Positions 17,498-27,318 of a stretch of DNA of 64,000 nucleotides are shown here, in pieces. The notes beneath the pieces were generated by a model. It saw only the letters and a list, made by a program, of their open reading frames with translations, did no database searches and was not told where the DNA came from. A program made the position numbers and the translations under genes. Origin of the DNA: an uncultured SAR116 cluster alpha proteobacterium (GTDB taxonomy: Bacteria; Pseudomonadota; Alphaproteobacteria; Puniceispirillales; Puniceispirillaceae); the NCBI GenBank assembly GCA_902625725.1, contig CACOCY010000002.1, forward strand, positions 124,001 to 188,000, read 5' to 3'. The number at the start of each line of letters is the position of its first letter. Position 1 is the first letter of the stretch.

Positions 17498-17781
17498 TTG
17501 TTTACCCTTTGACGCAAAGAAATGGAGGGGTGAAAAGATAATACGCGTCGGGGTGTAATACGTGCTTCTATCCCAGTTTTAGGATTTCTTCCAATTCTCT
17601 CTTTTTTTGAACGAACACTAAATGTTCCAAAAGATGACAACTTAACATTCTCACCATTAATAAAACAATCAGTCATTTTTTCAAGAACGTCCTCAACCAG
17701 TTGAGAGGATTCATTCCTAGAGAGCCCAACTTCTAAGTGCACAGCCTGTGCTAGATCCGATCTTGTTAATGTTTTATTCAT
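17494..17781 (-). CDS. ihfA: Integration host factor subunit alpha
   Basis: A 95-residue DNA-bending protein of the HU/IHF family. The core shows [20 protein letters not shown] and the DNA-intercalating arm motif RNPKTG, followed by RRVLSFHPS. The N-terminal extension ([20 protein letters not shown]) and location upstream of the MerR gene fit the alpha subunit. It would pair with IhfB, encoded elsewhere, to bend DNA in recombination, replication and transcription. It follows fabH on the same strand by 65 bases. Confidence 0.92.
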   Translation of the reverse strand: MNKTLTRSDLAQAVHLEVGLSRNESSQLVEDVLEKMTDCFINGENVKLSSFGTFSVRSKKERIGRNPKTGIEARITPRRVLSFHPSISLRQRVNK

Positions 17782-17846
17782 AAATTAAAAATTAACATCG
17801 TCATTTAAGCAAGTCAACTCTTTGAAATTTTGTGTGGTTTTTACAA

Positions 17847-18821
17847 TTAATCTGGACGACCATATCTAACCAGACTGGCGCCCCAGCTTAAACCACCTCC
17901 AATTGCTTCTAATGCCAGTAAATGGCCAGATTTAATTTTTCCACTCGTTACCCCATAATTAAGTGCTAATGGTATAGAAGCAGCAGATGTATTTGCGTGA
18001 GCAGACACTGTTTTAATAACTTTCTCATCTGGTAAATTAAGTTTTTTTTGCATCGCATTGATAATTCTTATATTAGCTTGATGAGGAACAAGCCAGTCAA
18101 TATCACTGGAAGTTAATTTTGCCAGTTTCAATACTTCATCCATTGCATCCGCAAGCTTTTCGACAGCGTGCTTGAATACGTCGCGTCCTTTCATTTTCAC
18201 GTGACCGACAGTTCCAGTAGTAGATACGCCACCATCAACATATAATATATCCCTATACCGACCATCTGAATATAGTTTATTAGCTAAGATACCAAAGCCT
18301 TTGTTGCTATTATCTGTCTGTAACACCACTGCGCCAGCACCATCACCAAATAAAACGCACGTTGACCGATCCTTCCAATCTAGCAATTTTGTGAAAGTTT
18401 CAGCGCCTATTACCAATGCCGTTTTCCCCTGACCAGAACACATTAAACCGTTTGCGACGGTGAGAGCATAAACAAAACCTGCACATACTGCCTGAACATC
18501 AAATGCAAATGCATTTTCAGCACCAAGCTTTTGTTGAACTATTGTGGCCGTTGATGGGAAAGTATAATCTGGAGTTGTGGTAGCTAGAATTATACAATCT
18601 ATGTCAGTTATAGTAACCCCTGCACTTCTCAGAGCCTGATTAGCAGCTTTTACAGCTAAGTCTGACGTAAGTTCGTCTGAACTTGCTTTCCTTCTTGAAA
18701 CAATTCCTGTTCGCTGCCTAATCCAGTTATCATCCGTATCCACAAATTGACTTAATTCGTCATTAGTGAGAATTTTTTCTGGCAAATAGGCGCCTACCCC
18801 TGTCATTAAAACCTGTTTCAT
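17847..18821 (-). CDS. fabH: Beta-ketoacyl-ACP synthase III
   Basis: A 324-residue condensing enzyme that starts fatty-acid synthesis by joining acetyl-CoA with malonyl-ACP. The catalytic triad is visible: C113 in AVCAGFVYAL, His in LVPHQANIRI (about 250) and Asn in SAHANTSAAS (about 280). The N-terminal GVGAYLPEKILTNDELSQFV and the WIRQRTGI segment are typical. It follows plsX by 12 bases on the same strand, the conserved plsX-fabH pair. Confidence 0.97.
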   Translation of the reverse strand: MKQVLMTGVGAYLPEKILTNDELSQFVDTDDNWIRQRTGIVSRRKASSDELTSDLAVKAANQALRSAGVTITDIDCIILATTTPDYTFPSTATIVQQKLGAENAFAFDVQAVCAGFVYALTVANGLMCSGQGKTALVIGAETFTKLLDWKDRSTCVLFGDGAGAVVLQTDNSNKGFGILANKLYSDGRYRDILYVDGGVSTTGTVGHVKMKGRDVFKHAVEKLADAMDEVLKLAKLTSSDIDWLVPHQANIRIINAMQKKLNLPDEKVIKTVSAHANTSAASIPLALNYGVTSGKIKSGHLLALEAIGGGLSWGASLVRYGRPD

Positions 18822-18833
18822 AAAATATATACT

Positions 18834-19868
18834 TTAGTCTGCCTTACTTTGAATAACTTGTTCTGCTGCGGAGATTGATTCATTAACATTTGGGATGAAC
18901 TCATGTTTTACCAAGTCGCAAGCGACCTCTATCGCATTTGAGAAACCCACAGAATCCGTACCTCCATGGGATTTAACACAAACACCATTTAAACCCAACA
19001 AAATAGCACCGTTGTAATAGCGCGGGTCAATAGTTCTTCGCATTTTCATAAAAGCATTTCGCGAAAGCAAAAAACCAATCCTGCTAAAAATTGAACTTCG
19101 AAATGTTTGTCTTAAATGATACATGAAGAACTTAGCTGTACCTTCCGCTGTTTTGAGAGCTATATTACCAGTAAATCCGTCTGTTACTATCACGTCGGTA
19201 TTCCCTTTTATAATATCAGAACCTTCAATAAAACCGACATAATTTAGATTTAATGTTTTATTTGATAGACTTGTTCCGGCTCTTCTCAAGTAATCAAACC
19301 CTTTTTGGTCCTCCTCACCCACATTAAGAATGCCGACTGATGCTCTTTTTTTACCTGTTATTGCTGAACAAAATGAGGCTCCCATAATTCCAAATTGAAC
19401 TAAATTTTTTTCATCCACCTCTATATTTGCACCAAGATCAAGCATGCAACACAACCCTTTTAATGTAGGTATAAACCCTGCAATGGCAGGTCGAGTAACG
19501 CCACTAATCATCCTTAATTGTAATTTAGATATGGCCATCAACGCGCCTGTATTTCCTGCTGATACAATAGCATCAGCATTTTCCATTGCTACCTCATTTA
19601 CAGCCAACCACATTGACGTCTTTTTACCATGCCTTAGTGCCTGTGCAGGTCTCGCGTCTGATGCTACAGTTTCGTCTGCATGAATGATCTTAGCATCACT
19701 CAAATTTTTGTATTTTTTGATAAGAGCTTTAAGTTTTCTAGTCTCACCAATAAAACTCAAATTTAAATAAGGATGTCGTTTACGTGCTATGCTTGCACCT
19801 GCAATCACGATATCTGGCGCGTTATCGCCACCCATAGCGTCTAAAGCAATTCTTACATTTGATGACAC
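18834..19868 (-). CDS. plsX: Phosphate acyltransferase PlsX
   Basis: A 344-residue peripheral enzyme converting acyl-ACP to acyl phosphate for phospholipid synthesis. It starts RIALDAMGGDNAPDIVIAGA, the family signature, and contains SAGNTGALMA (about 105), LDLGANIEVD and DVIVTDGFTGNIALKTAEG (about 225-243). Full length. It lies between yceD and fabH in one transcription unit, so membrane lipid genes are expressed together. Confidence 0.97.
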   Translation of the reverse strand: MSSNVRIALDAMGGDNAPDIVIAGASIARKRHPYLNLSFIGETRKLKALIKKYKNLSDAKIIHADETVASDARPAQALRHGKKTSMWLAVNEVAMENADAIVSAGNTGALMAISKLQLRMISGVTRPAIAGFIPTLKGLCCMLDLGANIEVDEKNLVQFGIMGASFCSAITGKKRASVGILNVGEEDQKGFDYLRRAGTSLSNKTLNLNYVGFIEGSDIIKGNTDVIVTDGFTGNIALKTAEGTAKFFMYHLRQTFRSSIFSRIGFLLSRNAFMKMRRTIDPRYYNGAILLGLNGVCVKSHGGTDSVGFSNAIEVACDLVKHEFIPNVNESISAAEQVIQSKAD

Positions 19869-19913
19869 TTTGTAAGACTCCTTTTTTTTATCAAGAACAA
19901 AAATTCAGTTGCT

Positions 19914-20426
19914 TCACTTTTTAAAAACAGCAAGTTTGTCGAACGGATTAACTTTCTTGTCTTGACTTCCAAAACATTGCGCTTCAGGGGCATTTTTAAT
20001 CTTTGGAAAAGATTCTGCCTCTACTCCAATTATTTGTGCTATCAACTCTCCAATTTCTAACATACTTGTTTCGAGAACTTCTATGTGAGGAGCACCCACA
20101 TTAATCTCATTGATTACCGAGACGCTCTTGTTTTGGAGAACATATCTTTCTTCTAACTCTATATCCAGTATTTCTTTTACAGGTTTCCCGGTGACTACAC
20201 AACTTTGTGTTATCTGAGCCTGCAAGTTCCCTGTCAACTCCCAGCTATCCTCGAAAAACTTTATAATAATCACAGATAGGATCACTTCTGATATATTTAG
20301 AAAGTTAAACCTATTCTTCAGTTGTAAACAGGCGTCGCCATCTAGCATTCCTATAAGTTTAAATCTAGGATTACCATTATTTATCGATAAAAGGTCTATG
20401 TTTTTATCAAATTTCAATATTTGCAT
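19914..20426 (-). CDS. YceD/DUF177 family protein
   Basis: A 170-residue member of the DUF177/YceD family. The central QSCVVTGKPV motif and the acidic strand ELEERYVLQ are typical, and the end NPFDKLAVFKK matches the usual [NS]PF..LA.L ending. The ATG at 20426 has GAGATGG upstream and avoids a 30-base overlap with the preceding gene, so I prefer it to the longer frame. In other bacteria YceD is linked with rRNA and ribosome assembly and lies next to rpmF; here it is beside plsX-fabH, as in other alphaproteobacteria. Confidence 0.88.
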   Translation of the reverse strand: MQILKFDKNIDLLSINNGNPRFKLIGMLDGDACLQLKNRFNFLNISEVILSVIIIKFFEDSWELTGNLQAQITQSCVVTGKPVKEILDIELEERYVLQNKSVSVINEINVGAPHIEVLETSMLEIGELIAQIIGVEAESFPKIKNAPEAQCFGSQDKKVNPFDKLAVFKK

Positions 20427-20437
20427 GACCCATCTCT

Positions 20438-21028
20438 TTAAGTGTCGTTGTGAACCTCTGTTAAACAACCCGAAATTAAATCATTTATATCAAATTCATC
20501 TGACATAACATGATCCATTTTTAAACTTTTAATTTTGTGGTGAATTTTCAAAACCAATTTGGTGATACTACTATCTTTGGTAACTTTACCATCTTGACGA
20601 TATAAATTTCTAGAAAGAGTATCTGCAAGTAATGATGCATCTTTATTTTCTATACTTTTTGAGTAATTAGTTAATCTTCCTATAAAACTCTCTGACATGA
20701 TTTTAACCCTTTTTCCTACTCCTAAGTCTCCCGCTCCCATTTCGCGTAAAGTTAAATCTATATCTTTGAACATCGCATCAAATAAAAGTTGGTTAAATGT
20801 TTTTGTTCGTTGAGTGTCTTGACTTAACTTTTGCATAAAAATACTAATTATGAGGCAAAGCATATCAAACCTTCCATCAAAAGTGTCTGCCACCTCAAAT
20901 TCAGTATAGAATTCAGGCCTCCTGCTTGCTTGCAGACATTTATAGTATGTTTTTTGATGTAGATCTAATTCAGTTTGTGGAGTCCTGAACAAAACGTTAG
21001 ATATCTTGTTAATAAACGTTTTTTCCAT
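20438..21028 (-). CDS. Ubiquinol-cytochrome c chaperone (CBP3-like)
   Basis: A 196-residue homologue of the CBP3/UQCC1 chaperone needed for assembly of the cytochrome bc1 complex. The family motifs YKCLQASRRPEFYTEFEVAD, TFDGRFDMLCLI and MFKDIDLTLREMGAGDLGVG (with KRVK after it) are present. It is the first gene of the yceD-plsX-fabH-ihfA unit and is divergent from bamE. Confidence 0.9.
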   Translation of the reverse strand: MEKTFINKISNVLFRTPQTELDLHQKTYYKCLQASRRPEFYTEFEVADTFDGRFDMLCLIISIFMQKLSQDTQRTKTFNQLLFDAMFKDIDLTLREMGAGDLGVGKRVKIMSESFIGRLTNYSKSIENKDASLLADTLSRNLYRQDGKVTKDSSITKLVLKIHHKIKSLKMDHVMSDEFDINDLISGCLTEVHNDT

Positions 21029-21106
21029 TACAAATCATCCTTATAATATATTGACTTTAGCTAAAGAAGTAAGCACTCATCAAAATGACAATGCAGGAAA
21101 CCGCAA

Positions 21107-21622
21107 ATGAATAAAATTAAATTGTTCCCAGTATACATTCATATTTGCTACAAAGAACCCAAAATTATATGTATTTTATTCAGAAAATACAGACTGTTAT
21201 GCGGCAATATTTGTTCAGCTTTAGCGCTATTATTTTTTTTATCATGCTCGGCGCAAGAAACCACTCATGGAAATCAAATTGATAAAATTAATATAGACAA
21301 GATTCAGATTGGAATTACAAGCAAAAAAGACCTTCAACTAATTTTAGGACCTCCTAGTTTTAAGGGAAGCTTTGATTCTGGAAAGCTATATTATTCTAAT
21401 GTTCGAAGACAATCCCCTCTTGGAAGACAAGCTGTTATAAATTCTAGTGAATTATTCGTGTTCGCTTTTGATAAAAATGATATCCTTCTTGATATGAACA
21501 CCCTTCAAGAATTACCGAATTCAATAGATTATGACGCAGAAAAAACCGATGCCCCTGGAGTTCAACTAGGTATTTTAGAACAAATATTTTTTAACCTTCA
21601 ACGAAGACAAAGTACAGAATAA
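21107..21622 (+). CDS. bamE: Outer membrane assembly lipoprotein BamE/SmpA
   Basis: A 171-residue BamE-like protein. A hydrophobic stretch ending FFLSC (about 49) forms a lipobox, and the mature part shows the BamE core: IDKIQIGITSKKDLQLILGP, GSFDSGKLYY and SELFVFAFDKNDILLDM. It would be lipid-anchored in the outer membrane as part of the BAM complex that inserts beta-barrels. The stretch before the lipobox is unusually long (about 45 residues); the ATG at 21107 has AGGAAA upstream, but a later non-ATG start cannot be excluded. It is divergent from the CBP3-like gene, a conserved alphaproteobacterial arrangement. Confidence 0.85.
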   Translation: MNKIKLFPVYIHICYKEPKIICILFRKYRLLCGNICSALALLFFLSCSAQETTHGNQIDKINIDKIQIGITSKKDLQLILGPPSFKGSFDSGKLYYSNVRRQSPLGRQAVINSSELFVFAFDKNDILLDMNTLQELPNSIDYDAEKTDAPGVQLGILEQIFFNLQRRQSTE

Positions 21623-21659
21623 GTTTTGCTAAATATAACGACTAAATTTTATTTTTTGT

Positions 21660-22157
21660 TCATTGTTTAAAAGAAGATAATATTTCATTTTGTCTTAACA
21701 ATTTTGCATTTTTATCTAAAATCGCATTAATAAAGCCAATATCACAATTATAGGCATCGGCTATAGCTATGTATTCTGCCAATATCACCTTAGTAGGTGT
21801 TTTCATTACAAATTTGAGCTCACAAATTGCCACAAAAAGTATTGTAAATTCAGCTTTTGATAATCGCTCTACACTCCAACCAGAACTAAGTGAGCGAGAT
21901 ATTAACTCTTCAACCATTGGTCTATTTATATCAAAACTGAACACTAATTGCTGAAAGTGAGAAATATCTATTTCTTTTACGTGCAAATCTTCTGCAACAT
22001 CAGGCGCATAGTATTCAAGAAAGTCAGTAAAAGTTATTTCCGATATGTCCTCCACAAATAAACGTTGAAAACTGAATTGAACCGCTGCTATACGTGCAGC
22101 ACTCTTTTGACGCATAGGAATTGGATAATTTTTTATTTTAAAATGATTGTCATTCAT
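21660..22157 (-). CDS. nusB: Transcription antitermination protein NusB
   Basis: A 165-residue RNA-binding factor for rRNA antitermination. Family marks are KSAARIAAVQFSFQRLFVED at the start, RPMVEELISRSL, ERLSKAEFTILFVAICELKF and the end TPTKVILAEYIAIADAYNCD and GFINAILDKNAK. Its start overlaps the ribH stop by four bases (ATGA), so it is coupled to the riboflavin operon, as in many alphaproteobacteria. Confidence 0.95.
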   Translation of the reverse strand: MNDNHFKIKNYPIPMRQKSAARIAAVQFSFQRLFVEDISEITFTDFLEYYAPDVAEDLHVKEIDISHFQQLVFSFDINRPMVEELISRSLSSGWSVERLSKAEFTILFVAICELKFVMKTPTKVILAEYIAIADAYNCDIGFINAILDKNAKLLRQNEILSSFKQ

Positions 22158-22582
22158 TGACTGTAATGTTCTTTAATTGAGTGCATCCTAATAGCCGCAA
22201 GCGCAGCATCCCCACCCTTATTTTTTTTTGAGATGAGTGCACGCTCCCATGCCTGTTCTTGATTTTCAACTGTAATTATTCCATTCCCTATAGCAAGAGA
22301 TTTCTCTATGGAAAGTAACATTAATCCTCTTGCTGACTCATTGCTAACCGTATCATAGTGAGTGGTCTCACCCCTAATTATACAACCGAGAGCAACAAAA
22401 CCAAGAAAAAGCCCTGTATTCGCAGCCAAAGCAATAGCCGCAGGTATTTCAAGTGCACCTGGCACTTCCAAACGTTCATAATTAAAATTGTTATTTTCTA
22501 ACTGATGTATGGCACCTTCAACAAGACTGTCTACTATATCATTATAAAATCTAGCTTCAATGATAAGAAATTTATTAATCAT
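22154..22582 (-). CDS. ribH: 6,7-dimethyl-8-ribityllumazine synthase
   Basis: A 142-residue lumazine synthase, the penultimate step of riboflavin synthesis. It shows RFYNDIVDSLVEGAIHQLE, the VPGALEIPAAIALA motif, FVALGCIIRGETTHYDTVSN (RGET with catalytic His) and GIITVENQEQAWERAL. Typical length. Upstream is the ribB fusion gene and downstream nusB in one operon. Confidence 0.97.
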   Translation of the reverse strand: MINKFLIIEARFYNDIVDSLVEGAIHQLENNNFNYERLEVPGALEIPAAIALAANTGLFLGFVALGCIIRGETTHYDTVSNESARGLMLLSIEKSLAIGNGIITVENQEQAWERALISKKNKGGDAALAAIRMHSIKEHYSQ

Positions 22583-22616
22583 CTTTATCCTTTATATTGT
22601 CTATATTTTATAAAAT

Positions 22617-23744
22617 TTAAACCATGGAAATAGGTTCCCAACCAGATATAGTTAAACCATAACCCTCAAGTGCTATTATATTTGGTCTCGAATTAGTTAA
22701 TAAAATCATATCCCGTACGTCTAAGTCACCAAGAATTTGTGCTCCAACTCCATAGTCGCGAAGCTCCGGACTATTCACTTTTTCTTGTTCTGTTCCAATT
22801 CTAGAAGCGATTAGACTAGATATACTACTAGAATTAGATTCCCGTAATAAGACAATAAGACCTCTTCCTTTTTTAGCAATTATATTCATAGCCTCGTGTA
22901 ACTCTCCAAATACTCTTTGTTGGTTTGTTTCAGCTAAAACATCTACCATCATATCGAGTGCATGCATCCTTACCAAAACAGGTTCATTTGATAAAAAGTC
23001 TCCTTTTAGTAGGGCTATATGCTCTACGCCAGTTATATCATTCTGATAAACCATCATTCTCCAATCACCACCAAAACTTGAATTTATGATAGTCTCAGAT
23101 ATTCTGGAGACAAGGGTCTCATTACCTCTACGCCATGCAATTAAATCTGCGATTGAGCCGATTTTTAACGAATGCTTTTTTGCAAAAGTAATTAAATCTG
23201 GCAATCTTGCCATCCTACCATCATCATTCATAATTTCACATATCACTCCGCTTGCATTTTTTTTTGCAGCTTTAGCGATATCTATAATTGCCTCGGTGTG
23301 TCCTGCCCTTACAAGGGTTCCTCCGTCACGAGCAACTAATGGAAAAATATGACCCGGAGTAGTAATGTCATTAAGAGTGGCGTTTGGTTTAATTGCTACC
23401 TTAATGGTATGAGACCTGTCGTGAGCAGAAATACCTGTGGTTACACCCTCTCTTGCTTCTATAGATACAGTAAATGCTGTGGCATGACGTGACTCATTTC
23501 TTCGCTCCATAAGACTCAGGCTCAATTCATCAGCTTTCTCTCGTGTTAGTGCAAGACATATTAAGCCTCTACCATGTGTAGCCATAAAATTAATTGCGTC
23601 TGCGGAGGCATATTCAGCTATAACACACAAGTCACCTTCGTTTTCTCTGTCTTGATCATCAACAAGTATAAATAATTTACCAGCCTTTGCGTCGGCTATA
23701 ACTTCATCAATTGGGTTTATACCTATTGCATTAAATTCAGACAC
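22617..23744 (-). CDS. ribB: 3,4-dihydroxy-2-butanone 4-phosphate synthase with degenerate GTP cyclohydrolase II domain
   Basis: A 375-residue two-domain protein. Residues about 10-205 are an intact RibB domain with DDQDRENEGDL, ATHGRGLICLAL, TPGHIFPLVARDGG and RAGHTEAIIDIAK. Residues about 210-375 align with GTP cyclohydrolase II, but the whole C-terminal region contains no cysteine, so the three zinc ligands of RibA are lost (the usual C...D..RCDC region reads VRMHALDMMVDVLAETNQQ). This matches the 'RibBX' type known from other alphaproteobacteria. A separate ribA would be needed elsewhere. Start is GTG with AAGGA upstream. Confidence 0.93.
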   Translation of the reverse strand: MSEFNAIGINPIDEVIADAKAGKLFILVDDQDRENEGDLCVIAEYASADAINFMATHGRGLICLALTREKADELSLSLMERRNESRHATAFTVSIEAREGVTTGISAHDRSHTIKVAIKPNATLNDITTPGHIFPLVARDGGTLVRAGHTEAIIDIAKAAKKNASGVICEIMNDDGRMARLPDLITFAKKHSLKIGSIADLIAWRRGNETLVSRISETIINSSFGGDWRMMVYQNDITGVEHIALLKGDFLSNEPVLVRMHALDMMVDVLAETNQQRVFGELHEAMNIIAKKGRGLIVLLRESNSSSISSLIASRIGTEQEKVNSPELRDYGVGAQILGDLDVRDMILLTNSRPNIIALEGYGLTISGWEPISMV

Positions 23745-23784
23745 AATTTGGTTCCTTTTTTCAATTCTTAGTTTAATTCGATTG

Positions 23785-24375
23785 TTAACTTTTTGTTTCT
23801 AATAATCTAGCAACATAACGAGCCAACATATCCACTTCAAGGTTTGCTGTATCTCCAACCCTGTTAAATCCTAGTGTAGTTTCTTGCCAAGTATGTGAAA
23901 TAATATTGACCTCAAAGCTCCTATCAATCACTGAATTGACTGTCAAAGATATTCCGTCGATGGCAACAGAACCTTTAGTAGCGACAAGACCTTTTATCAT
24001 ATCATCTACTAGAAATTTTATCCGAAACGAATCCTTTTCTTGCTTTATCTGAGAAATAGTAGCAACACCATCAACGTGACCAGAAACAATGTGTCCTCCT
24101 AACTCATCGCCAAATTTTAGAGATCTCTCTAAATTTATTTTTTTTCCAGTCTGCCAATTTTGAAGAGTAGTAACACTAACAGTTTCCATTGAAGCCGCAA
24201 CATCAAAAAAATTACTTCCAAGCTTTAACACAGTTAAACAAATGCCTGAACACGCAATTGAGGCCCCAATCTTTATATCACTTGTATTCCAGCTAGTTTT
24301 TATTCTCAATTGCCAATCACCCTGCTTTTTCAGGGAGACAACCTCGCCAATATCCGTAATTAACCCTGTAAACAT
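23785..24375 (-). CDS. ribE: Riboflavin synthase alpha chain
   Basis: A 196-residue trimeric enzyme forming riboflavin by dismutation of lumazine. The start MFTGLITDIGEV is the family signature. Two similar lumazine-binding repeats are visible: SIACSGICLTV / FGDELGGHIVSGHVDGVATI in the first and KGSVAIDGISLTVNSV in the second. Normal length. It lies three bases after ribD and before the ribB fusion. Confidence 0.96.
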   Translation of the reverse strand: MFTGLITDIGEVVSLKKQGDWQLRIKTSWNTSDIKIGASIACSGICLTVLKLGSNFFDVAASMETVSVTTLQNWQTGKKINLERSLKFGDELGGHIVSGHVDGVATISQIKQEKDSFRIKFLVDDMIKGLVATKGSVAIDGISLTVNSVIDRSFEVNIISHTWQETTLGFNRVGDTANLEVDMLARYVARLLETKS

Positions 24376-24378
24376 TTA

Positions 24379-25521
24379 CTATTTCTGCAATTTCCAAATT
24401 TTAACAATATCGTCAACTAGATTAAATTGTTTTGACAACATATAGAACGAAGGCGGTAAAAATTCTACAGTTTGTTCTGTATTCATTATGGAAAGCCCAC
24501 TTCTTAATTTCTTTTGACTGATTATTTCGATGAATTCATCTACGCTTTTCATAGATAAAAGTGAAGCTAGTAATCGTGGACCGGGTTCCACTAAAACATG
24601 ACCTATCCCTTGGTTTAGTAACGCTCTAAAAATATTTTCTAGTTTATATTTACTACCCATTACTATGAGACTAATTTTTTTGTGTGTTTTTTTTTTATAA
24701 ATCCAGTGTGTTTCAATTGGTTTATTTTGTGTTACAATAATGAGAGGGTGTATGCTACTTGTCTTTACAAGCATGCTTGACTCACTTATTTCTAATTCTC
24801 TATCCAATACTATTCTCGTAGTATAAGTCTTTAAACCATTAATTCTACTTGTTAAAATCGGATTATCGATTAATGCTGTCCTTTGACTTATTAATACAGC
24901 ATCCACCCTGCTTCTTAAATCATGCACAAAAGCAGCGGATGTCTTATTAGATATTTGGCCGCCTTTTCCTTTAGCTTCACTTATAAATCCATCAAGGCTA
25001 TGCGCAATTTTGATGGTAATATATGGTCGATCACTTTTTTGAGATTTCTGATTATTCTGAAAATAACCATTTCTAGCCAGAAACGAGGGCATATAATTTC
25101 TCACTTCTTCCTGCATTAGACCCACTTCCACTTCGAGACCAGCCTTTTTTAAAAATTGAATTCCTGATCCATTAACCCTAACATCAGGATCTAATTGGCC
25201 AATTACTACTTTCCTTATTCCCGCCTTTATAATAGCTTCCGCGCAGGGCGGTGTTTTACCATAATGAGAGCACGGTTCCAAGGTAACATAGAGGGTTCCT
25301 CCCACAGCTTTTTGACCAGCATTTTCTATCGCTATCGTCTCTGCATGCGGCCGGCCACCCTTCTCCGTGAAACCACTCCCACATATTAATCCGTTGACAT
25401 CAACAATAACACAGCCCACATTAGGATTTTCTGCGGTAAAACCTTGTGATTTTTGGCTTAATGTAATAGCAAATTTCATCCATTTTTTGTCTATATCCTC
25501 TATATAAGATGAAACAATCAC
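24379..25521 (-). CDS. ribD: Bifunctional pyrimidine deaminase/reductase
   Basis: A 380-residue two-domain riboflavin enzyme. The N-terminal deaminase domain holds the zinc site HAET (about 80) and PCSHYGKTPPC (about 108-118). The C-terminal reductase domain starts near residue 165 with ITIKIAHSLDGFIS and contains VDAVLISQRTALIDNPILTSR. The start overlaps the nrdR stop by four bases. The C-terminal domain is somewhat diverged but full length. Confidence 0.95.
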   Translation of the reverse strand: MIVSSYIEDIDKKWMKFAITLSQKSQGFTAENPNVGCVIVDVNGLICGSGFTEKGGRPHAETIAIENAGQKAVGGTLYVTLEPCSHYGKTPPCAEAIIKAGIRKVVIGQLDPDVRVNGSGIQFLKKAGLEVEVGLMQEEVRNYMPSFLARNGYFQNNQKSQKSDRPYITIKIAHSLDGFISEAKGKGGQISNKTSAAFVHDLRSRVDAVLISQRTALIDNPILTSRINGLKTYTTRIVLDRELEISESSMLVKTSSIHPLIIVTQNKPIETHWIYKKKTHKKISLIVMGSKYKLENIFRALLNQGIGHVLVEPGPRLLASLLSMKSVDEFIEIISQKKLRSGLSIMNTEQTVEFLPPSFYMLSKQFNLVDDIVKIWKLQK

Positions 25522-25967
25522 TTTTTTAACTCATTAACGAATTCCTCAAATTCTTCGGGGTCAGCAAAATTTCTGTAGACAGAAGCGTATCTTATGTAAC
25601 CAACCTTATCAAGTTTAGACAAAGCCTTCATAACAAGCGATCCGATGTATTCCGAAGCAATGTCAGGTTCACCTGTTGATTCAAGCTTCTTTACTATTTC
25701 ATTGATATCAATATCTATTCTTTCTGGCGCAATATCTCTTTTACGTAAAGCAACATTGAAAGACTTTGCTAACTTATCTCTATCGAATAATGCTTTACTA
25801 CCGTCTCTTTTAATAACAGATACCTCGCGTAACTGTACTCTTTCAAAAGTAGTGAATCTTGCATCACAACGATTACATTGCCTACGTCTTCTAATTGCTG
25901 TTCCGTCTTCCGATGGACGTGAATCTTTTACCTGTGTATCTTCTGATTTACAAAATGGGCATAACAT
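25518..25967 (-). CDS. nrdR: Transcriptional repressor NrdR
   Basis: A 149-residue zinc-ribbon/ATP-cone repressor of ribonucleotide reductase genes. Zinc ligands are in MLCPFCKSEDT (C3, C6) and RRRQCNRCDARFTTFERVQ (C31, C34). The ATP-cone begins VIKRDGSKALFDRDKL. Ending with VGYIRYASVYRNFADPEEFE is typical. It sits between glyA and ribD, a conserved alphaproteobacterial position. Confidence 0.97.
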   Translation of the reverse strand: MLCPFCKSEDTQVKDSRPSEDGTAIRRRRQCNRCDARFTTFERVQLREVSVIKRDGSKALFDRDKLAKSFNVALRKRDIAPERIDIDINEIVKKLESTGEPDIASEYIGSLVMKALSKLDKVGYIRYASVYRNFADPEEFEEFVNELKK

Positions 25968-26015
25968 TTAACGCAACCTGTTTCTTATCAAATGTCCTAT
26001 AGCAATTATTTGCGA

Positions 26016-27290
26016 TTAATAAATGGGAAAACGCTGACATAAATCAAATATTTGCTTTCTAGCCTTCTTTTCTGCAATTGAGTTATTACTCTTATTAGAG
26101 GAAAGTGCATCAAGCACATCTCCTATAATATGACCAACTTGCTCGAATTCTGCTAAACCTAATCCCCTTGTGGTACCTGCGGGCGTACCTAGTCTGATAC
26201 CAGAAGTAATCATTGGCTTTTCAGGGTCGAAAGGCACTCCATTTTTGTTACAGGTTATGCCAGCAGCCTCCAGGCTGACCTCAGCAATATTTCCTGTGAG
26301 TCCTTTTGGTCTTAAATCAACTAACAGGAGATGGGTATCTGTTCCATCGGATACTAGTTCTAGACCACGTTTTTTTAGCACTTCTCCCAATTTAATAGCG
26401 TTATTAATCACAGATTGAATGTATAATTTAAAATCTGGTTCCAAAGCCTCTTTGAACCCAACAGCTTTACCGGCTATTGCGTGCATCAATGGCCCCCCTT
26501 GCAATCCAGGAAAAACAGCAGAATTTATTTTTTTTCCAAGCTCAACATTATTAGAAAGAATAATACCCCCTCTACCAGCTCTCAATGTTTTATGGGTTGT
26601 AGAAGTGACAATATCTGCGTATGGGACAGGATTTGGGTGTAAACCAGCGGCAACCAAACCCGAAATATGGGCCATATCAACCATTAATAATGCACCAACC
26701 TCATCAGCAATCTCACGAAATTTTGAGAAATCGATTTGCCTTGGATAAGCAGATGCACCCGCTAATATCATTCTTGGTTTATGCTTTTTTGCAATATCAC
26801 GCACCTCGTCAAAATCAATTAAATCTGTTTGTCGACTTACACCATATTGAACGGCATTAAACCATTTTCCAGAAAGGTTTGGAGCACTGCCGTGTGTGAG
26901 ATGTCCACCAGACGCTAGAGACATTCCTAAAACAGTATCGTTTGGTGACAACAAAGCAAGAAATACGGCTTGGTTTGCTTGAGCTCCAGAATGAGGTTGA
27001 ACGTTTACAAAATCGCAATCAAATAATTTTTTAGCTCTTTCAATTGCCAGTGTTTCTACAACATCTATATATTCGCAACCACCATAATAACGCTTTCCAG
27101 AGTAACCCTCAGCATATTTATTTGTTAAAACGGAGCCTTGCGCTTCAAGCACAGATGAAGATACAATATTTTCTGACGCAATCATCTCTAATTGGTCTTG
27201 TTGACGAACTAATTCATGCTGTATTGCCTCCGCAACGGCCGGATCCCCAACAGCTAAATTATCAAAAAACATTTCTCTATCCTGTCGCAT
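26016..27290 (-). CDS. glyA: Serine hydroxymethyltransferase
   Basis: A 424-residue PLP enzyme interconverting serine and glycine and loading one-carbon units onto tetrahydrofolate. Visible are [52 protein letters not shown], the PLP lysine motif [14 protein letters not shown] (about 225-238) and [20 protein letters not shown] 27290 has AGGAG at seven bases upstream. It follows rpiB on the same strand. Confidence 0.98.
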   Translation of the reverse strand: MRQDREMFFDNLAVGDPAVAEAIQHELVRQQDQLEMIASENIVSSSVLEAQGSVLTNKYAEGYSGKRYYGGCEYIDVVETLAIERAKKLFDCDFVNVQPHSGAQANQAVFLALLSPNDTVLGMSLASGGHLTHGSAPNLSGKWFNAVQYGVSRQTDLIDFDEVRDIAKKHKPRMILAGASAYPRQIDFSKFREIADEVGALLMVDMAHISGLVAAGLHPNPVPYADIVTSTTHKTLRAGRGGIILSNNVELGKKINSAVFPGLQGGPLMHAIAGKAVGFKEALEPDFKLYIQSVINNAIKLGEVLKKRGLELVSDGTDTHLLLVDLRPKGLTGNIAEVSLEAAGITCNKNGVPFDPEKPMITSGIRLGTPAGTTRGLGLAEFEQVGHIIGDVLDALSSNKSNNSIAEKKARKQIFDLCQRFPIY

Positions 27291-27318
27291 TCTTTGTCTC
27301 CTGCGGTTTTAATTGTTT

